Below, piece by piece: positions 17,502 through 25,532 of a stretch of DNA of 64,000 nt. The first letter of the stretch is position 1, and each line of letters starts with the position of its first letter. The stretch is from an uncultured Rubrobacteraceae bacterium. GTDB taxonomy: Bacteria > Actinomycetota > Rubrobacteria > Rubrobacterales > Rubrobacteraceae. The notes below the pieces were generated by a model, which saw nothing but the letters and a program-made list of their open reading frames with translations, was not told where the DNA came from and made no database searches. The position numbers were made by a program, and so were the translations under genes. The stretch covers positions 1 to 64,000 of the forward strand of contig CADCVF010000057.1 of the NCBI GenBank assembly GCA_902806095.1. The letters are read 5' to 3'.

Positions 17502-17747
17502 GCCAGCTTCTCCTTTCCCGACCCTCGTGCCGAAGTGGACCAGCTCTTTCCATCATCGGCATGATGCCACGTGGCGAAGGTTGGCGCCTCCCCCACATAG
17601 GCTATCGTTAATGGGGGTGGGTCCTGTTTGGAGCCGCGGGCGGGTCCCCGCGGGAGAGCCTCAAAGATCCCCCAATTGCGGGATGCGCGCGGCCGCGAGG
17701 TGTGTTACCTTGCTGCGGCAAACGCCGGCTTCTAAGGAGGAGATCCC
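17502..17747. other. Intergenic region with GC-rich hairpins
   Basis: This region separates divergent genes. It contains a GC-rich fold around 17,630-17,670 (CCGCGGGCGGG against CCCCGCGGG) ahead of the small membrane protein gene, and a strong ribosome-binding site AAGGAGG at its right end. A structured leader is possible, but I could not match it to a known riboswitch class. Confidence 0.35.
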
Positions 17748-18011
17748 ATGTCGCGGCCTTGGAAGCTGTGGATCGCCGCCGCGGGGGCGCTTCTCGTCGT
17801 CGGGGCGCTCGCTTGGATCACGAAGCTCTGGGTCATCGTCGCGACCGACGGCCGGGTGGTGGCGACCGGCGCCGCGGGTGCGATGAGCGCACATCCCGTC
17901 CGGGGTGCTGCCGGCGTTTGGTCCGGGCGTCATTCGGCGGTCCCCTGGGCCGAACTGCTGGTCGGTCGTCAAGCACAGGCCAACCGCCTCACCATCAGGG
18001 GCAGGTCGTAA
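17748..18011 (+). CDS. Small membrane protein of unknown function
   Basis: An 87-residue frame with a textbook ribosome-binding site (AAGGAGG, 7 bases before ATG). Residues about 7 to 32 (LWIAAAGALLVVGALAWITK) form one transmembrane helix. The rest is Gly/Ala/Arg-rich and looks unlike a folded domain, so the second half could be out of frame relative to a longer ancestral membrane protein. A strong terminator hairpin follows 25 bases after the stop, which supports a real transcription unit. No homolog is recognised. Confidence 0.5.
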   Translation: MSRPWKLWIAAAGALLVVGALAWITKLWVIVATDGRVVATGAAGAMSAHPVRGAAGVWSGRHSAVPWAELLVGRQAQANRLTIRGRS

Positions 18012-18035
18012 CTTTGTTGTCAAGTTCTTTGCGGG

Positions 18036-18064
18036 GACCGGGGATCCTAGTGGGATCCCCGGTC
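18036..18064 (+). terminator. Intrinsic terminator-like hairpin
   Basis: GACCGGGGATCC and GGATCCCCGGTC form a perfect 12-bp stem (18036-18047 with 18053-18064) around a 5-base loop, followed by TTCTCCCTT. It sits just behind the small membrane protein gene. Confidence 0.75.
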
Positions 18065-18157
18065 TTCTCCCTTAGGCGTTCCCGACTGGAAATACGACGA
18101 CACGACCTTCCGTGTAGAGAGCGGATGACAAATCGCTTTGGTACTTGGTAGACAGCC

Positions 18158-18631
18158 TCACTCGAAGGTTTCATCTTCCTTCATGTATCCAGGGTCTTTC
18201 AGATTCTTCCGCAGTTCCTGTAGCTCATTCTTCAGCCGGGGTACTTCGTCTTCGGTCAGGGCCCTGACTCCTTCTTCGATCCGGTCCAGCTTCTTTCCGT
18301 CCTGAAAGTCGGAAGACTCCCTCCCTCGCTGGTCGAAGTCTTGCAAAAACTCACTCAGGCGTTCCGCAGATTCCTCGAAGGTCTGCCCGCCGGGTGCCCA
18401 GCGAAGCAAGCGCTGCAGGCCTGTTCTGAAGAAGAACCCGAAGATGGCGATCAACAGGATCGTGCTGCCGAAGCTGGCCAGCAACTCCGTGACGACCTCC
18501 CTCAGGATGTTCTCGGGACCGAACAGCCGCGACATCACGATAACCAGGATCCCGAAGATGGCTACGGCCATGAGCCCAGGTACAGAGAGTAACCTCGGCA
18601 GCTTCTGGGACCCGGGATCTTCTGTTGGCAT
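18158..18631 (-). CDS. Two-helix membrane protein of unknown function
   Basis: A 157-residue protein. Two hydrophobic helices lie at about residues 17-37 (SVPGLMAVAIFGILVIVMSR) and 50-70 (ASFGSTILLIAIFGFFF). A charged coiled-coil tail rich in E, K and D follows (LKNELQELRKNLKD). The start ATG has GGAGGGAG upstream. The layout suggests a cytoplasmic coiled coil anchored by a hairpin in the membrane. I recognise no family. It is transcribed away from the divergent metabolism genes and probably alone. Confidence 0.7.
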   Translation of the reverse strand: MPTEDPGSQKLPRLLSVPGLMAVAIFGILVIVMSRLFGPENILREVVTELLASFGSTILLIAIFGFFFRTGLQRLLRWAPGGQTFEESAERLSEFLQDFDQRGRESSDFQDGKKLDRIEEGVRALTEDEVPRLKNELQELRKNLKDPGYMKEDETFE

Positions 18632-18779
18632 CTGATCTCCCTCCGTCGTACATCTACACTCTCTGGCAGCCTACCGGATAAGCCGCCCTCGAACTTCCCG
18701 TACAATGTTCCATGTCCTCGCCTCTGCAGGCAATGTTCCCAGGGAATTCCTGTAGCCTGTGACCTGATGCCTTGGCCTA

Positions 18780-19355
18780 TCAGCCGATGAGGTGGAAGGC
18801 GACCCAGGTCCCCCCGCCCCCGACGATGGCGCCGAGCGCCAATTCGACCGGCGTGTGGCGACCCAGCGCGAGCCTGGCCCAGAACACGGCGGGCAGGAGC
18901 AAGAATGCCGGCAAACCCGACGCGCCGAAAACATAAACCAGGCAGACGGCGGCGCCGGAGACACCGGCCGCATGGAGGGACAGGTTGCTTACAGGTGTGA
19001 TCAGGACGAAGCCAAGCGTGGCCAGAGTGTAGGAGAGAAGCGCGGCCCCGAGCTCCGCCGGTCCGCCGAGAAGCGAGACGATCACGAACGCCATTGCATG
19101 CAGCGCCGCGACGACACGCAAGGGCCCTACCCGCTCGATTCGCGGGATGGCTCGCGGGTCACTGACTTTCCCCGAGCGGGTGAGGTAGACGAGGTAGAGG
19201 AGCGAGAGTCCGCTCGTCAGGAAGATGCAGAAGACGGCCCACAGCAGGCCCCGTAGCCCGGCTGCCTCGACTCCGACCGCCAGGAAGAGCGGAACGGCGA
19301 TGAGCGGCAGGCGGGTTGCCGCTGAGACGAGTTCGGCCAGCCTGATGCGGTTCAC
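18780..19355 (-). CDS. PAP2-like membrane phosphatase-family protein
   Basis: A 191-residue polytopic membrane protein with about six helices. Near residues 125-180 it has NLSLHAAGVSGAA and GRHTPVELALGAIVGG, which match the S-x-x-H and (S)R-x5-G-x-H-x3-E motifs of the PAP2/lipid phosphatase superfamily. Probable substrates are lipid or isoprenoid phosphates. I take the GTG at 19355 as start, since longer frames run into the Nif3 gene on the other strand. It is divergent from Nif3, with only 28 bases between start codons. Confidence 0.75.
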   Translation of the reverse strand: MNRIRLAELVSAATRLPLIAVPLFLAVGVEAAGLRGLLWAVFCIFLTSGLSLLYLVYLTRSGKVSDPRAIPRIERVGPLRVVAALHAMAFVIVSLLGGPAELGAALLSYTLATLGFVLITPVSNLSLHAAGVSGAAVCLVYVFGASGLPAFLLLPAVFWARLALGRHTPVELALGAIVGGGGTWVAFHLIG

Positions 19356-19368
19356 GGTCCGGGGATTG

Positions 19369-19374
19369 TACAAT
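19369..19374 (+). promoter_or_regulatory. -10 box of the Nif3-family gene
   Basis: TACAAT lies 9 bases before the TTG start at 19384 and no Shine-Dalgarno sequence is present, which fits a leaderless transcript. Confidence 0.5.
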
Positions 19375-19383
19375 GCCAGAACC

Positions 19384-20460
19384 TTGGTACACGTGGCACA
19401 GATAGCGGAAGCGGTCGAACGGATAGCCCCATTACCCATGGCCGAAGAGTGGGACAATTGCGGTCTGCAGGTCGGCGACCCGGCGGCACAGGTAGCCAGG
19501 GTCCTGGTCGCGCTTACGCCGCTTGCCGAGGTCTTCGAGGAGGCAGAGGAGAGGGGAGCAGATTTCCTGCTCTTCCACCACCCGCTTGTCTTCGGCCCAC
19601 TCACGTCTGTAGTGGTCTCAGCCTATCCCGGAGACCTCCTGGCCAGGGCAATCCGTAACGGTCTCGCAGTCTACGCCGCACATACGAGCTACGACGCCGC
19701 CCCCGCAGGCGTCTCTGTCGCCCTGGCAGGGGCGCTCGGTCTTAGCGGTCCGCTGCGTGTACTCTCGCCGAGAGGAGCCCTGCGGAAGCTCGTGGTCTTC
19801 GTTCCTGAGGAGAATGTGGACGCCGTGGCCCAGGCGCTCGCGGGAGCTGGTGCGGGTGTGATCGGGGACTACACAGAATGCACTTTCATGACGCAGGGCA
19901 CTGGTACCTTCCGCGGTGGGGATGACGCGAATCCCTACCGCGGAGAAAAGGGCCGGCTGGAGGAGGTCGAGGAGGTACGTATCGAGACCGTCGTCTCTGC
20001 CCACGCCGTAGACCGTGCCATAGACGCCGCCACCGCTGCACATCCTTACGAGGAGGTGGCGCTTGACGTCTACCCTGTCGAGGGATCTCCCGAAGGTCAC
20101 GGCTACGGAAGGCTCGGGACTCTGCCGGAGCAGCTCACTGCTGATGAGTTGCGCGAACACGTCTCGGAGTCGTTGGGCTTCCCTTCACACCTCGTCGCAG
20201 ACCAGGGGCGAAGGATAGAGACCGTCGCTGTTCTTGGGGGATCGGGCGGTTCCTTTGTCCCCGAAGTGGCCGTCTCGGGCGCGCATGCCTTCGTGACAGG
20301 GGACGTCGACTACCACGACGCGTTGCTCGCTGAGTCGCTTGGACTGACCGTGATAGATGCAGGACACGTCGCCACGGAGTTGCCTTCGCTCGAGCCGCTC
20401 GCCCTGCAACTCGCTGAACTCGTGGACGTGCCCGTCGAGGTCAGCCGGGTGCGACGCTAG
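19384..20460 (+). CDS. Nif3-like dinuclear metal center protein
   Basis: A 358-residue protein of the Nif3/YqfO family. N-terminal metal-site segments are EEWDNCGLQVGDP and LLFHHPLVFGPLTSV, and the C-terminal half has AHPYEEVALDVYPVE, VTGDVDYHDALLAESLG and VIDAGHVATELPSLE. The middle insertion (about residues 120-230) is the NIF3 PII-like domain of the longer bacterial forms. The family binds two metals and is a putative GTP cyclohydrolase-like hydrolase with no settled function. The start is a TTG just after a -10 box; GTG at 19393 is an alternative. It is followed at once by a dispersed repeat. Confidence 0.9.
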   Translation: MVHVAQIAEAVERIAPLPMAEEWDNCGLQVGDPAAQVARVLVALTPLAEVFEEAEERGADFLLFHHPLVFGPLTSVVVSAYPGDLLARAIRNGLAVYAAHTSYDAAPAGVSVALAGALGLSGPLRVLSPRGALRKLVVFVPEENVDAVAQALAGAGAGVIGDYTECTFMTQGTGTFRGGDDANPYRGEKGRLEEVEEVRIETVVSAHAVDRAIDAATAAHPYEEVALDVYPVEGSPEGHGYGRLGTLPEQLTADELREHVSESLGFPSHLVADQGRRIETVAVLGGSGGSFVPEVAVSGAHAFVTGDVDYHDALLAESLGLTVIDAGHVATELPSLEPLALQLAELVDVPVEVSRVRR

Positions 20461-20546
20461 GGGCGATTTGCTTCGCAAACCGCTGCATGTCAGCACTTCA
20501 GCTAGTCAGCATTTCAGCTTTCGCGTGCGCAGGCCTTCGCTGACTG
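20461..20546 (+). repeat. Dispersed TCAGCA-type intergenic repeat, copy 1
   Basis: GTCAGCACTTCAGC (20489-20502) and GTCAGCATTTCAGC (20505-20518) lie in tandem between the converging Nif3 and sugar kinase genes. They are preceded by a GATTTGCTTCGCAAAC hairpin. It is the shortest of six copies in the window. Confidence 0.75.
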
Positions 20547-21497
20547 TCAATTGGTCTCCATGAACTGTTCGAGGTCTTCCTTCGTTGGCAAGGCGCGCAT
20601 GGCGCCGTAGTCGTTGCAGGCTAGGGCGCCCGCGGCGCAGCCCCTGAGGGTCGCCTCGCGCACCCGGTTTTCTTCTAACGGTTTGCCTGAAAGGTGGACG
20701 AGCGCGGCGGCGAGGAAAGCGTCTCCGGCGCCGGTGGCGTCCACGATCTCACCGACGTCGAACGGGGGCGCTTCACCGCTGAACTCGCTGGTGGCGTAGA
20801 ACGCGCCTTCGGGTCCCTTGCTTACTAGCACCAGGGAGACGCCGCGATCCAGCAGCATCCCTGCGGCCTCCTCGACGTCATCGGTGCCGAGCAAAGGTGA
20901 GAGCTCGTCGTCGCCCAGTTTGACGATGGTGGATAGATCAAGGAGCGGGTCCACGGCTTCCCTTGCGGCCTCGGCACTCTCCCACAGGTGCTCACGAAAG
21001 TTGACGTCGAAGGCCACGGGGACTTCGAATTTGCGCGCCAGCTCCGCGATGCGGTGGGTCGCCGAGCGGACGGGCTCGCGGATGAGGGGGATGCTGCCGA
21101 AGTTCACGAAAGACGCCCCGGAGACGAGATCCTCCGCAACGTCCTCAGGCGAGAGCAGCTCGTCGGCGGCAGGGCTAGACCGATAGAACGTGAACTCGCG
21201 GTCCCCGTCGGCGCCTATCTCCACAAAGGCCAGCGAGGTGCGGGTCGGCGGACTCTGGCGGCCGACACCGGAGGTGTCCACGCCCTCGGACTCGAGGGCC
21301 CGCAGGATGAAGTCTCCGAAGAGATCCTCCCCGACGCTGCCAATGAAGGCGGCCCCTGAGCCGAGGCGACAAGCTGCGACGGCGACGTTCGCCGGCGCGC
21401 CCCCAGGCCGGGCGACGAACCCGAGCTCGACCGCGGACATCTCCTCCCCCCTGTAGATATCCGAGACGACCTCGCCCAACGCGACTATCTTCCCCAA
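20547..21497 (-). CDS. PfkB-family sugar kinase, probably fructokinase
   Basis: A 316-residue ribokinase/PfkB-family protein. The N-terminal glycine motif is RPGGAPANVAVAACRLG (residues 30-46), and the C-terminal anion-hole/catalytic motif is VDATGAGDAFLAAAL (near 250), with the catalytic base D in GAGD. The sequence resembles fructokinases that make fructose 6-phosphate from fructose and ATP. The neighbouring mannose-6-phosphate isomerase, 36 bases upstream on the same strand, supports a fructose/mannose interconversion operon. Substrate assignment within PfkB proteins is not certain. Confidence 0.85.
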   Translation of the reverse strand: MGKIVALGEVVSDIYRGEEMSAVELGFVARPGGAPANVAVAACRLGSGAAFIGSVGEDLFGDFILRALESEGVDTSGVGRQSPPTRTSLAFVEIGADGDREFTFYRSSPAADELLSPEDVAEDLVSGASFVNFGSIPLIREPVRSATHRIAELARKFEVPVAFDVNFREHLWESAEAAREAVDPLLDLSTIVKLGDDELSPLLGTDDVEEAAGMLLDRGVSLVLVSKGPEGAFYATSEFSGEAPPFDVGEIVDATGAGDAFLAAALVHLSGKPLEENRVREATLRGCAAGALACNDYGAMRALPTKEDLEQFMETN

Positions 21498-21533
21498 GAC
21501 TTCCTCCCGACCCTGCAGCTAGTTCTCAACCGT

Positions 21534-22598
21534 CTAGATCCCTACTTCGCCTAGAGCCTTTATCTCCCCATCCGAGTACCCCGCCTCCCGCAGGGGCCCT
21601 ATGACGTCGCGTTCGAGGTCGGGGACGTAGCAAGCCACCAGGCTGGCCTCCCCGGTCCCCACCCTAACCTCTCCTATCGCGGAGGGCAAGACGCAGCTCT
21701 CGGCGCGTCCGAGCGTCTCGGAACCGCCTTCGTAAGCTAGCTCCACCGGCCCTTCGCCGACGTTCGAGAGCGTGAGGAAGCGCCGCGGGTGCGAAGGCTC
21801 CGTGTGGGTCTCCGCGAGCATCCAGCGTTCGAGGGCGAAGTGTGGGCCGGCGCAGCAAAGGTCGCGCCTGTTGGTGGCGTCCTCGACCACGAGTCCAGGG
21901 TTCGGACGGGGCAGGTAGTCAGTCTTCAGTTCGTCGAGGGTGGCTTGAATGTTGGCGTCCCATTCCTCCTCGTCCAGACGGTTGCCGTAGAGGTCGAAGG
22001 GCATGACGAACTGGCCCAGGTCCGAGGTCTGTTGGACCTCCAGGATCAGGGTGTCAGGCCCGAAGGTGTGCAGGATTCCACCAGGCACGTAAACGGTATC
22101 ACCGGCCCGTATCTCGTGGCGCGGCATGACAGCGTCGTAGTCTTGGGCCTTGAACGCATCGATGAGCTTCTCTCGCGAGAGGTCGTTCTCGACCCCGGCG
22201 AGTATCGTAGCGCCTTCGGCCGCCCACAGGATGTGCCAGGCCTCCGTCTTGCCGTGGGGCTCGCCGTGCTTCTCCATTGCGGTCGCGTCGTCGGCGTGCA
22301 GGTGGACGGGCAGCATGTTGGAGGCGTCGAGGAGTTTGATCAGGAGCGGGAAATGCGGCCCACGCCAGCCTTCCCCCACGAGCTCGTCAGGGAACTCCTC
22401 GACGAGCTCGTGGAGCGTGCGCCCCGCGTAGGGACCGTTGGCGATTTTCCCTACTGTCTCACGGTAGTCGCTGATCTCCCAGGTCTCTGCCACTACGCCC
22501 TCGGGCGCGTCACTCTTGCCGAGCATCTCGGGGATCAAACGCTCCCCGAAGTAATAATCGCGCACGTGGTAACTCAACTTCATCGGGTAGGCGTCCAC
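21534..22598 (-). CDS. manA: Class I mannose-6-phosphate isomerase
   Basis: A 354-residue zinc enzyme converting mannose 6-phosphate and fructose 6-phosphate. Metal-site segments are SNMLPVHLHADD (near 92-103), HGKTEAWHIL (near 115) and GGILHTFGP (near 173), in the expected order. The C-terminal cupin half ends at residue 354, normal length. The start is GTG 22598 with GGGAGATGG upstream; an in-frame ATG five codons later is possible. With the downstream fructokinase it links mannose and fructose use, and it could feed GDP-mannose or mannosylglycerate synthesis. Confidence 0.92.
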   Translation of the reverse strand: MDAYPMKLSYHVRDYYFGERLIPEMLGKSDAPEGVVAETWEISDYRETVGKIANGPYAGRTLHELVEEFPDELVGEGWRGPHFPLLIKLLDASNMLPVHLHADDATAMEKHGEPHGKTEAWHILWAAEGATILAGVENDLSREKLIDAFKAQDYDAVMPRHEIRAGDTVYVPGGILHTFGPDTLILEVQQTSDLGQFVMPFDLYGNRLDEEEWDANIQATLDELKTDYLPRPNPGLVVEDATNRRDLCCAGPHFALERWMLAETHTEPSHPRRFLTLSNVGEGPVELAYEGGSETLGRAESCVLPSAIGEVRVGTGEASLVACYVPDLERDVIGPLREAGYSDGEIKALGEVGI

Positions 22599-22737
22599 GG
22601 CCCATCTCCCTATCCCCTCGCTTATCAGCAGGAATATTCTACACCGGTTGGCACGGCCCCTGACAGCGCCCCGCAGTGCACGAAACCTGCGATTGTGAGT
22701 AGATAAGGGGGACAGACCCCGACCTGGGAGAAGACTC

Positions 22738-23598
22738 TTGGCCCTCTACGAAACGGGCGATGCGCACAGGCAAGGGCGCCGGCGCGTCCTCCTGACAGGC
22801 GCCACAGGCTACATAGCAGGCCAGCTCTTGCCAGCCTTCAGAGAGCGCTACGACCTGAGGCTCATCGATGTCAAGGAGGCTGGCTCTTCGGGCAACGGCG
22901 TCGAAGGGGTCGAAGCCTTCGACCTGCTCTCGGACGAAGATTCCACGCTGGAGCCCTTGTTCTCGGACGCGGACGTGGTGGTCCATTGTGGGCACCTCAA
23001 GCCGGAAGGCGACGATCCCGAGACGCTCTACAGAGGTGAGCGGCGCAACGTGGACATGATGCAGCGCGTCTACAGGCTCGCGCTGGAGCAGGGCGTTGGG
23101 CGGGTGGTCGCGGCCAGCACCAACCAGGCCGCGAAGTGGTACGAGCAGCCTTACTACGCCGGACTGAGAGACCGCGTCGGCCCCGAGGACTACCCGCGGC
23201 CGGACAGCTTCTACGGCTGGGCCAAGGCGGCCTACGAGCCGCTCGGCTTCCTCTACGCCTGCGGCAGCCTGGGACGGAAGCTGGAGGTGGTCCAGATCCG
23301 GATAGTCGTGCCGCGCGAGATCGACGCTAGCCTCTTCGAGAACGAGCCGCCCGAACGCTACGTCCGCGAGCTCGCAGGCTACATCAGCGAGCGCGACATG
23401 CAGCAGCTCTTCTGCAAGTCCGTGGAGACGCCGGACATCGAAGACGAACACGGCGTCCCTTTCCACATCTTCTACGGCGTCTCGGACAACGCCAGAAAGT
23501 TCTGGAGCATTACGAACGCAAGGAAGATTATAGGCTACGAGCCCGCTGACGACTCCGAAGTCCGATTCGCCGAAGACATCGCCAGCCTGCTGCACTGA
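22738..23598 (+). CDS. NAD-dependent epimerase/dehydratase (uronate dehydrogenase-like)
   Basis: A 286-residue short-chain dehydrogenase of the extended type. It has the NAD motif VLLTGATGYIAGQLLPAF (residues 16-33), VVAASTNQAAKWYEQP with the active serine, and the catalytic pair in FYGWAKAAYEPLG (Y-x3-K). The overall pattern is like uronate dehydrogenases, which oxidise hexuronates to lactones, but sugar epimerases are close. The start TTG at 22738 has GGGAGAAG upstream. It leads a short plus-strand group with the VOC protein. Confidence 0.82.
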   Translation: MALYETGDAHRQGRRRVLLTGATGYIAGQLLPAFRERYDLRLIDVKEAGSSGNGVEGVEAFDLLSDEDSTLEPLFSDADVVVHCGHLKPEGDDPETLYRGERRNVDMMQRVYRLALEQGVGRVVAASTNQAAKWYEQPYYAGLRDRVGPEDYPRPDSFYGWAKAAYEPLGFLYACGSLGRKLEVVQIRIVVPREIDASLFENEPPERYVRELAGYISERDMQQLFCKSVETPDIEDEHGVPFHIFYGVSDNARKFWSITNARKIIGYEPADDSEVRFAEDIASLLH

Positions 23599-23612
23599 AA
23601 GGAGCTTGATAC

Positions 23613-24038
23613 ATGATCACCGACCTCGGACACCCCGCCTTCGCGGCGCACGACGTAGATGAGACCATCGGCTTCTACACGATGCTCGGCATCGACGAGG
23701 CCTTCCGGTTGCGCAACGACGATGGCTCGCTGATGCTCGTGTACCTTCACGTCTCTGGCGACCGGTTTATAGAGGTGTTTCCTGGCGGACCGTCCCCCGA
23801 TCCGGACAGGGTGCAGAGCTTTATGCACATTTGTTTGCTGACCGATGACCTGCACGCGGCCGTCGAGCACCTGCGGGAGAACGGCGCGCCCATAGACCGC
23901 GAGCCTGCGCTCGGCCGCGACGGCAACTGGCAGGCGTGGACGTGGGACCCTGACGGAAACGAGATCGAACTCATGCAGCTCTCCGAGGAATCGCCGCAAT
24001 GGCGAACGGCTCGTTCCGCCGAACGCAGTGGGACCTAG
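23613..24038 (+). CDS. VOC-family glyoxalase/dioxygenase-fold protein
   Basis: A 141-residue protein with two beta-alpha-beta3 repeats. The N half is LGHPAFAAHDVDETIGFYTM and the C half MHICLLTDDLHAAVEHLREN, then WDPDGNEIELMQLSEESPQW. Metal ligands H7, E in FIEVFPG, H near 75 and E in NEIELM are in place, typical of lactoylglutathione lyase-like VOC proteins. The exact reaction is unknown. AAGGAG precedes the ATG by 8 bases, and the gene follows the epimerase by 14 bases, so they are likely co-transcribed. The 3' end overlaps a glycoside hydrolase remnant. Confidence 0.85.
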   Translation: MITDLGHPAFAAHDVDETIGFYTMLGIDEAFRLRNDDGSLMLVYLHVSGDRFIEVFPGGPSPDPDRVQSFMHICLLTDDLHAAVEHLRENGAPIDREPALGRDGNWQAWTWDPDGNEIELMQLSEESPQWRTARSAERSGT

Positions 24039-24409
24039 GGACAAACATCAGTCTCCCCGTCGCCAGCTGGGACGCTGCCAGGGCATCCGGCGCACCCTAC
24101 CGCTACTTCTCGGTGAGTTCGGACCATAATCGCTTCCCTTACGACCGCCACTTCTTTGCGGCCATCAAAGACCTGAGGAGAGACCTCGTCGAGCCACGCA
24201 TAGATATCACCCCGACCGGAGAGCACGAACTACGAATACATCTCGAGGCGCCTGCATACGCCTACTTCGTCCATCTCAAAGTCCCTGACGAGGCCACCCG
24301 CTTCTCGGACAACTACCTCGACCTCGAGCCAGGACAAGAGCGCACCATCTCCGTCACCAACCAAAAGCGTGCACTCGAGCCGGAGAACATCAAAGTCAGA
24401 TGGCGCTGA
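23999..24409 (+). pseudogene. C-terminal remnant of a beta-mannosidase (GH2-like)
   Basis: A 136-codon frame. The part from about residue 45 onward reads NRFPYDRHFFAAIKDL, ELRIHLEAPAYAYFVHLKVP and TRFSDNYLDLEPGQERTI, which is the immunoglobulin-like C-terminal domain of beta-mannosidases and other GH2 enzymes. The catalytic barrel, some 700 residues, is absent. Its 5' end lies within the VOC gene in another frame, so a deletion probably joined the two. It may still be translated as a small carbohydrate-associated domain, but a decayed gene is more likely. Confidence 0.65.
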
Positions 24410-24424
24410 TATCTGAAGCCTTCT

Positions 24425-25309
24425 CTACTGCCTGCGGGCCAGGTAGACGCCGAGTAGGATCACGACTCCGCCTACGATCTTATGGATCCCCAGCGTCTCG
24501 CCGAAGAACACGATACCCGAGGTGACCCCGACGACGGTGATGAGGTACTGGTAGACGAGCACCCTGTTAGCCCCGATGCGGCTGATCCCCCTCTGCCAAG
24601 CCGCGAACGCGAAGGCGGTGGCGAAGACGGCAGAGTAGGCGACTGCGGCCCAGGGCCCTGCTCCCACGCTCCCCCACTGCAGACTCAGCATCTGTGGGGA
24701 GGAGATGAGCAGCAGGAAGGGGGTCCCGAACAAGACAGGATAAGTCGCGACCGCGAGCGGGGTGTGGCGCTCCAGCAGTGGCATCGAGAGAACCGCGTAG
24801 GCGCCCACGCAGAAAGCAGCGACCAGTACCAGCAAGTCCCCGACGAGGCTGGCGTTCTTTGACGTCAGCCCGTCCAGGACGACCAGGGCCACCCCCAAGA
24901 TGGAGAGCCCGACGCCGAGCACACCCTTCCCCGTGGGCCGTTCGAGACCGAGGGTCGCCCCCAGGAGCAACCCCCACACCGGTGCCGTCGCGAAGATAAG
25001 GCCCGTGCTGCCGGCACTGGAGAGGCTAACTCCGAACGTGAAACCCATCTGGGCTGTGGCCACCCCGAAGCAACCCAGTGCGGCCATCGGGAGCATGTCG
25101 CCCCGTCGGAGCCTGCTCTTGGGTTCGAGGAGCCGTAGAACGAGCAGTAACAACAGGCCACCGACCGTAAACCGCAGGGCGACGAGGATCAGGGGTGAGA
25201 TCGTCGCGGCGGCATACTTCGTCGCGGCGAAGTTCAGGCCCCAGAAGGTCGCAGCCAGGACCAGCGAGACCTCCGTCGCCACCGCTGCCCTGTCCTTGAG
25301 ATCAAACAC
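24425..25309 (-). CDS. EamA/DMT-family transporter
   Basis: A 294-residue protein with ten predicted transmembrane helices in two EamA repeats (AATFWGLNFAATKYAAATIS; LVAAFCVGAYAVLSMPLLER). Such drug/metabolite transporters export amino acids, nucleobases or other small molecules; the substrate is not visible. Longer frames upstream are translations of the tRNA-Arg gene and were discarded. The GTG at 25309 lies 8 bases behind a TACAAT box, so the mRNA is probably leaderless. Confidence 0.88.
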   Translation of the reverse strand: MFDLKDRAAVATEVSLVLAATFWGLNFAATKYAAATISPLILVALRFTVGGLLLLLVLRLLEPKSRLRRGDMLPMAALGCFGVATAQMGFTFGVSLSSAGSTGLIFATAPVWGLLLGATLGLERPTGKGVLGVGLSILGVALVVLDGLTSKNASLVGDLLVLVAAFCVGAYAVLSMPLLERHTPLAVATYPVLFGTPFLLLISSPQMLSLQWGSVGAGPWAAVAYSAVFATAFAFAAWQRGISRIGANRVLVYQYLITVVGVTSGIVFFGETLGIHKIVGGVVILLGVYLARRQ

Positions 25310-25317
25310 AGGAGCGG

Positions 25318-25323
25318 ATTGTA
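25318..25323 (-). promoter_or_regulatory. -10 box of the EamA transporter gene
   Basis: TACAAT on the minus strand, 8 bases ahead of the GTG start at 25309 and downstream of the tRNA-Arg gene. No ribosome-binding site follows it. Confidence 0.5.
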
Positions 25324-25341
25324 CCGTGTGAGTAAGAACAG

Positions 25342-25414
25342 CGGGCCTGGCAGGATTCGAACCTGCGACACACGGCCCCGGAAACCGTTGCTCTATCCCC
25401 TGAGCTACAGGCCC
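25342..25414 (-). tRNA. tRNA-Arg (anticodon CCG)
   Basis: A 73-base cloverleaf: acceptor GGGCCTG/CAGGCCC, D-stem GCTC/GAGC, anticodon stem ACGGT/GCCGT with loop TTCCGGG, and T-arm GCAGG-TTCGAAT-CCTGC, discriminator G. The anticodon CCG reads CGG codons. CCA is not encoded. Confidence 0.92.
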
Positions 25415-25532
25415 GCGCAAGAGTGGGAACCGCCAGGGGATGTTACCTTAACGCCCGCGGCGCTTCAACGGACGGTCGGGAAGGGGCGATTGAAATCACT
25501 CACCCAACGTATAAACTACGCCGCACTCTAAT

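Noticed and set aside
17600-17747. Glycine-type riboswitch before the 87-residue membrane protein
   Set aside because: A GGGAGAG-like string is present, but the other conserved aptamer segments and the tandem layout are missing.
25310-25420. N-terminal extension of the EamA transporter (GPVAQGIEQRFPG...)
   Set aside because: It is the antisense-free translation of the tRNA-Arg gene and ends before the real promoter of the transporter.
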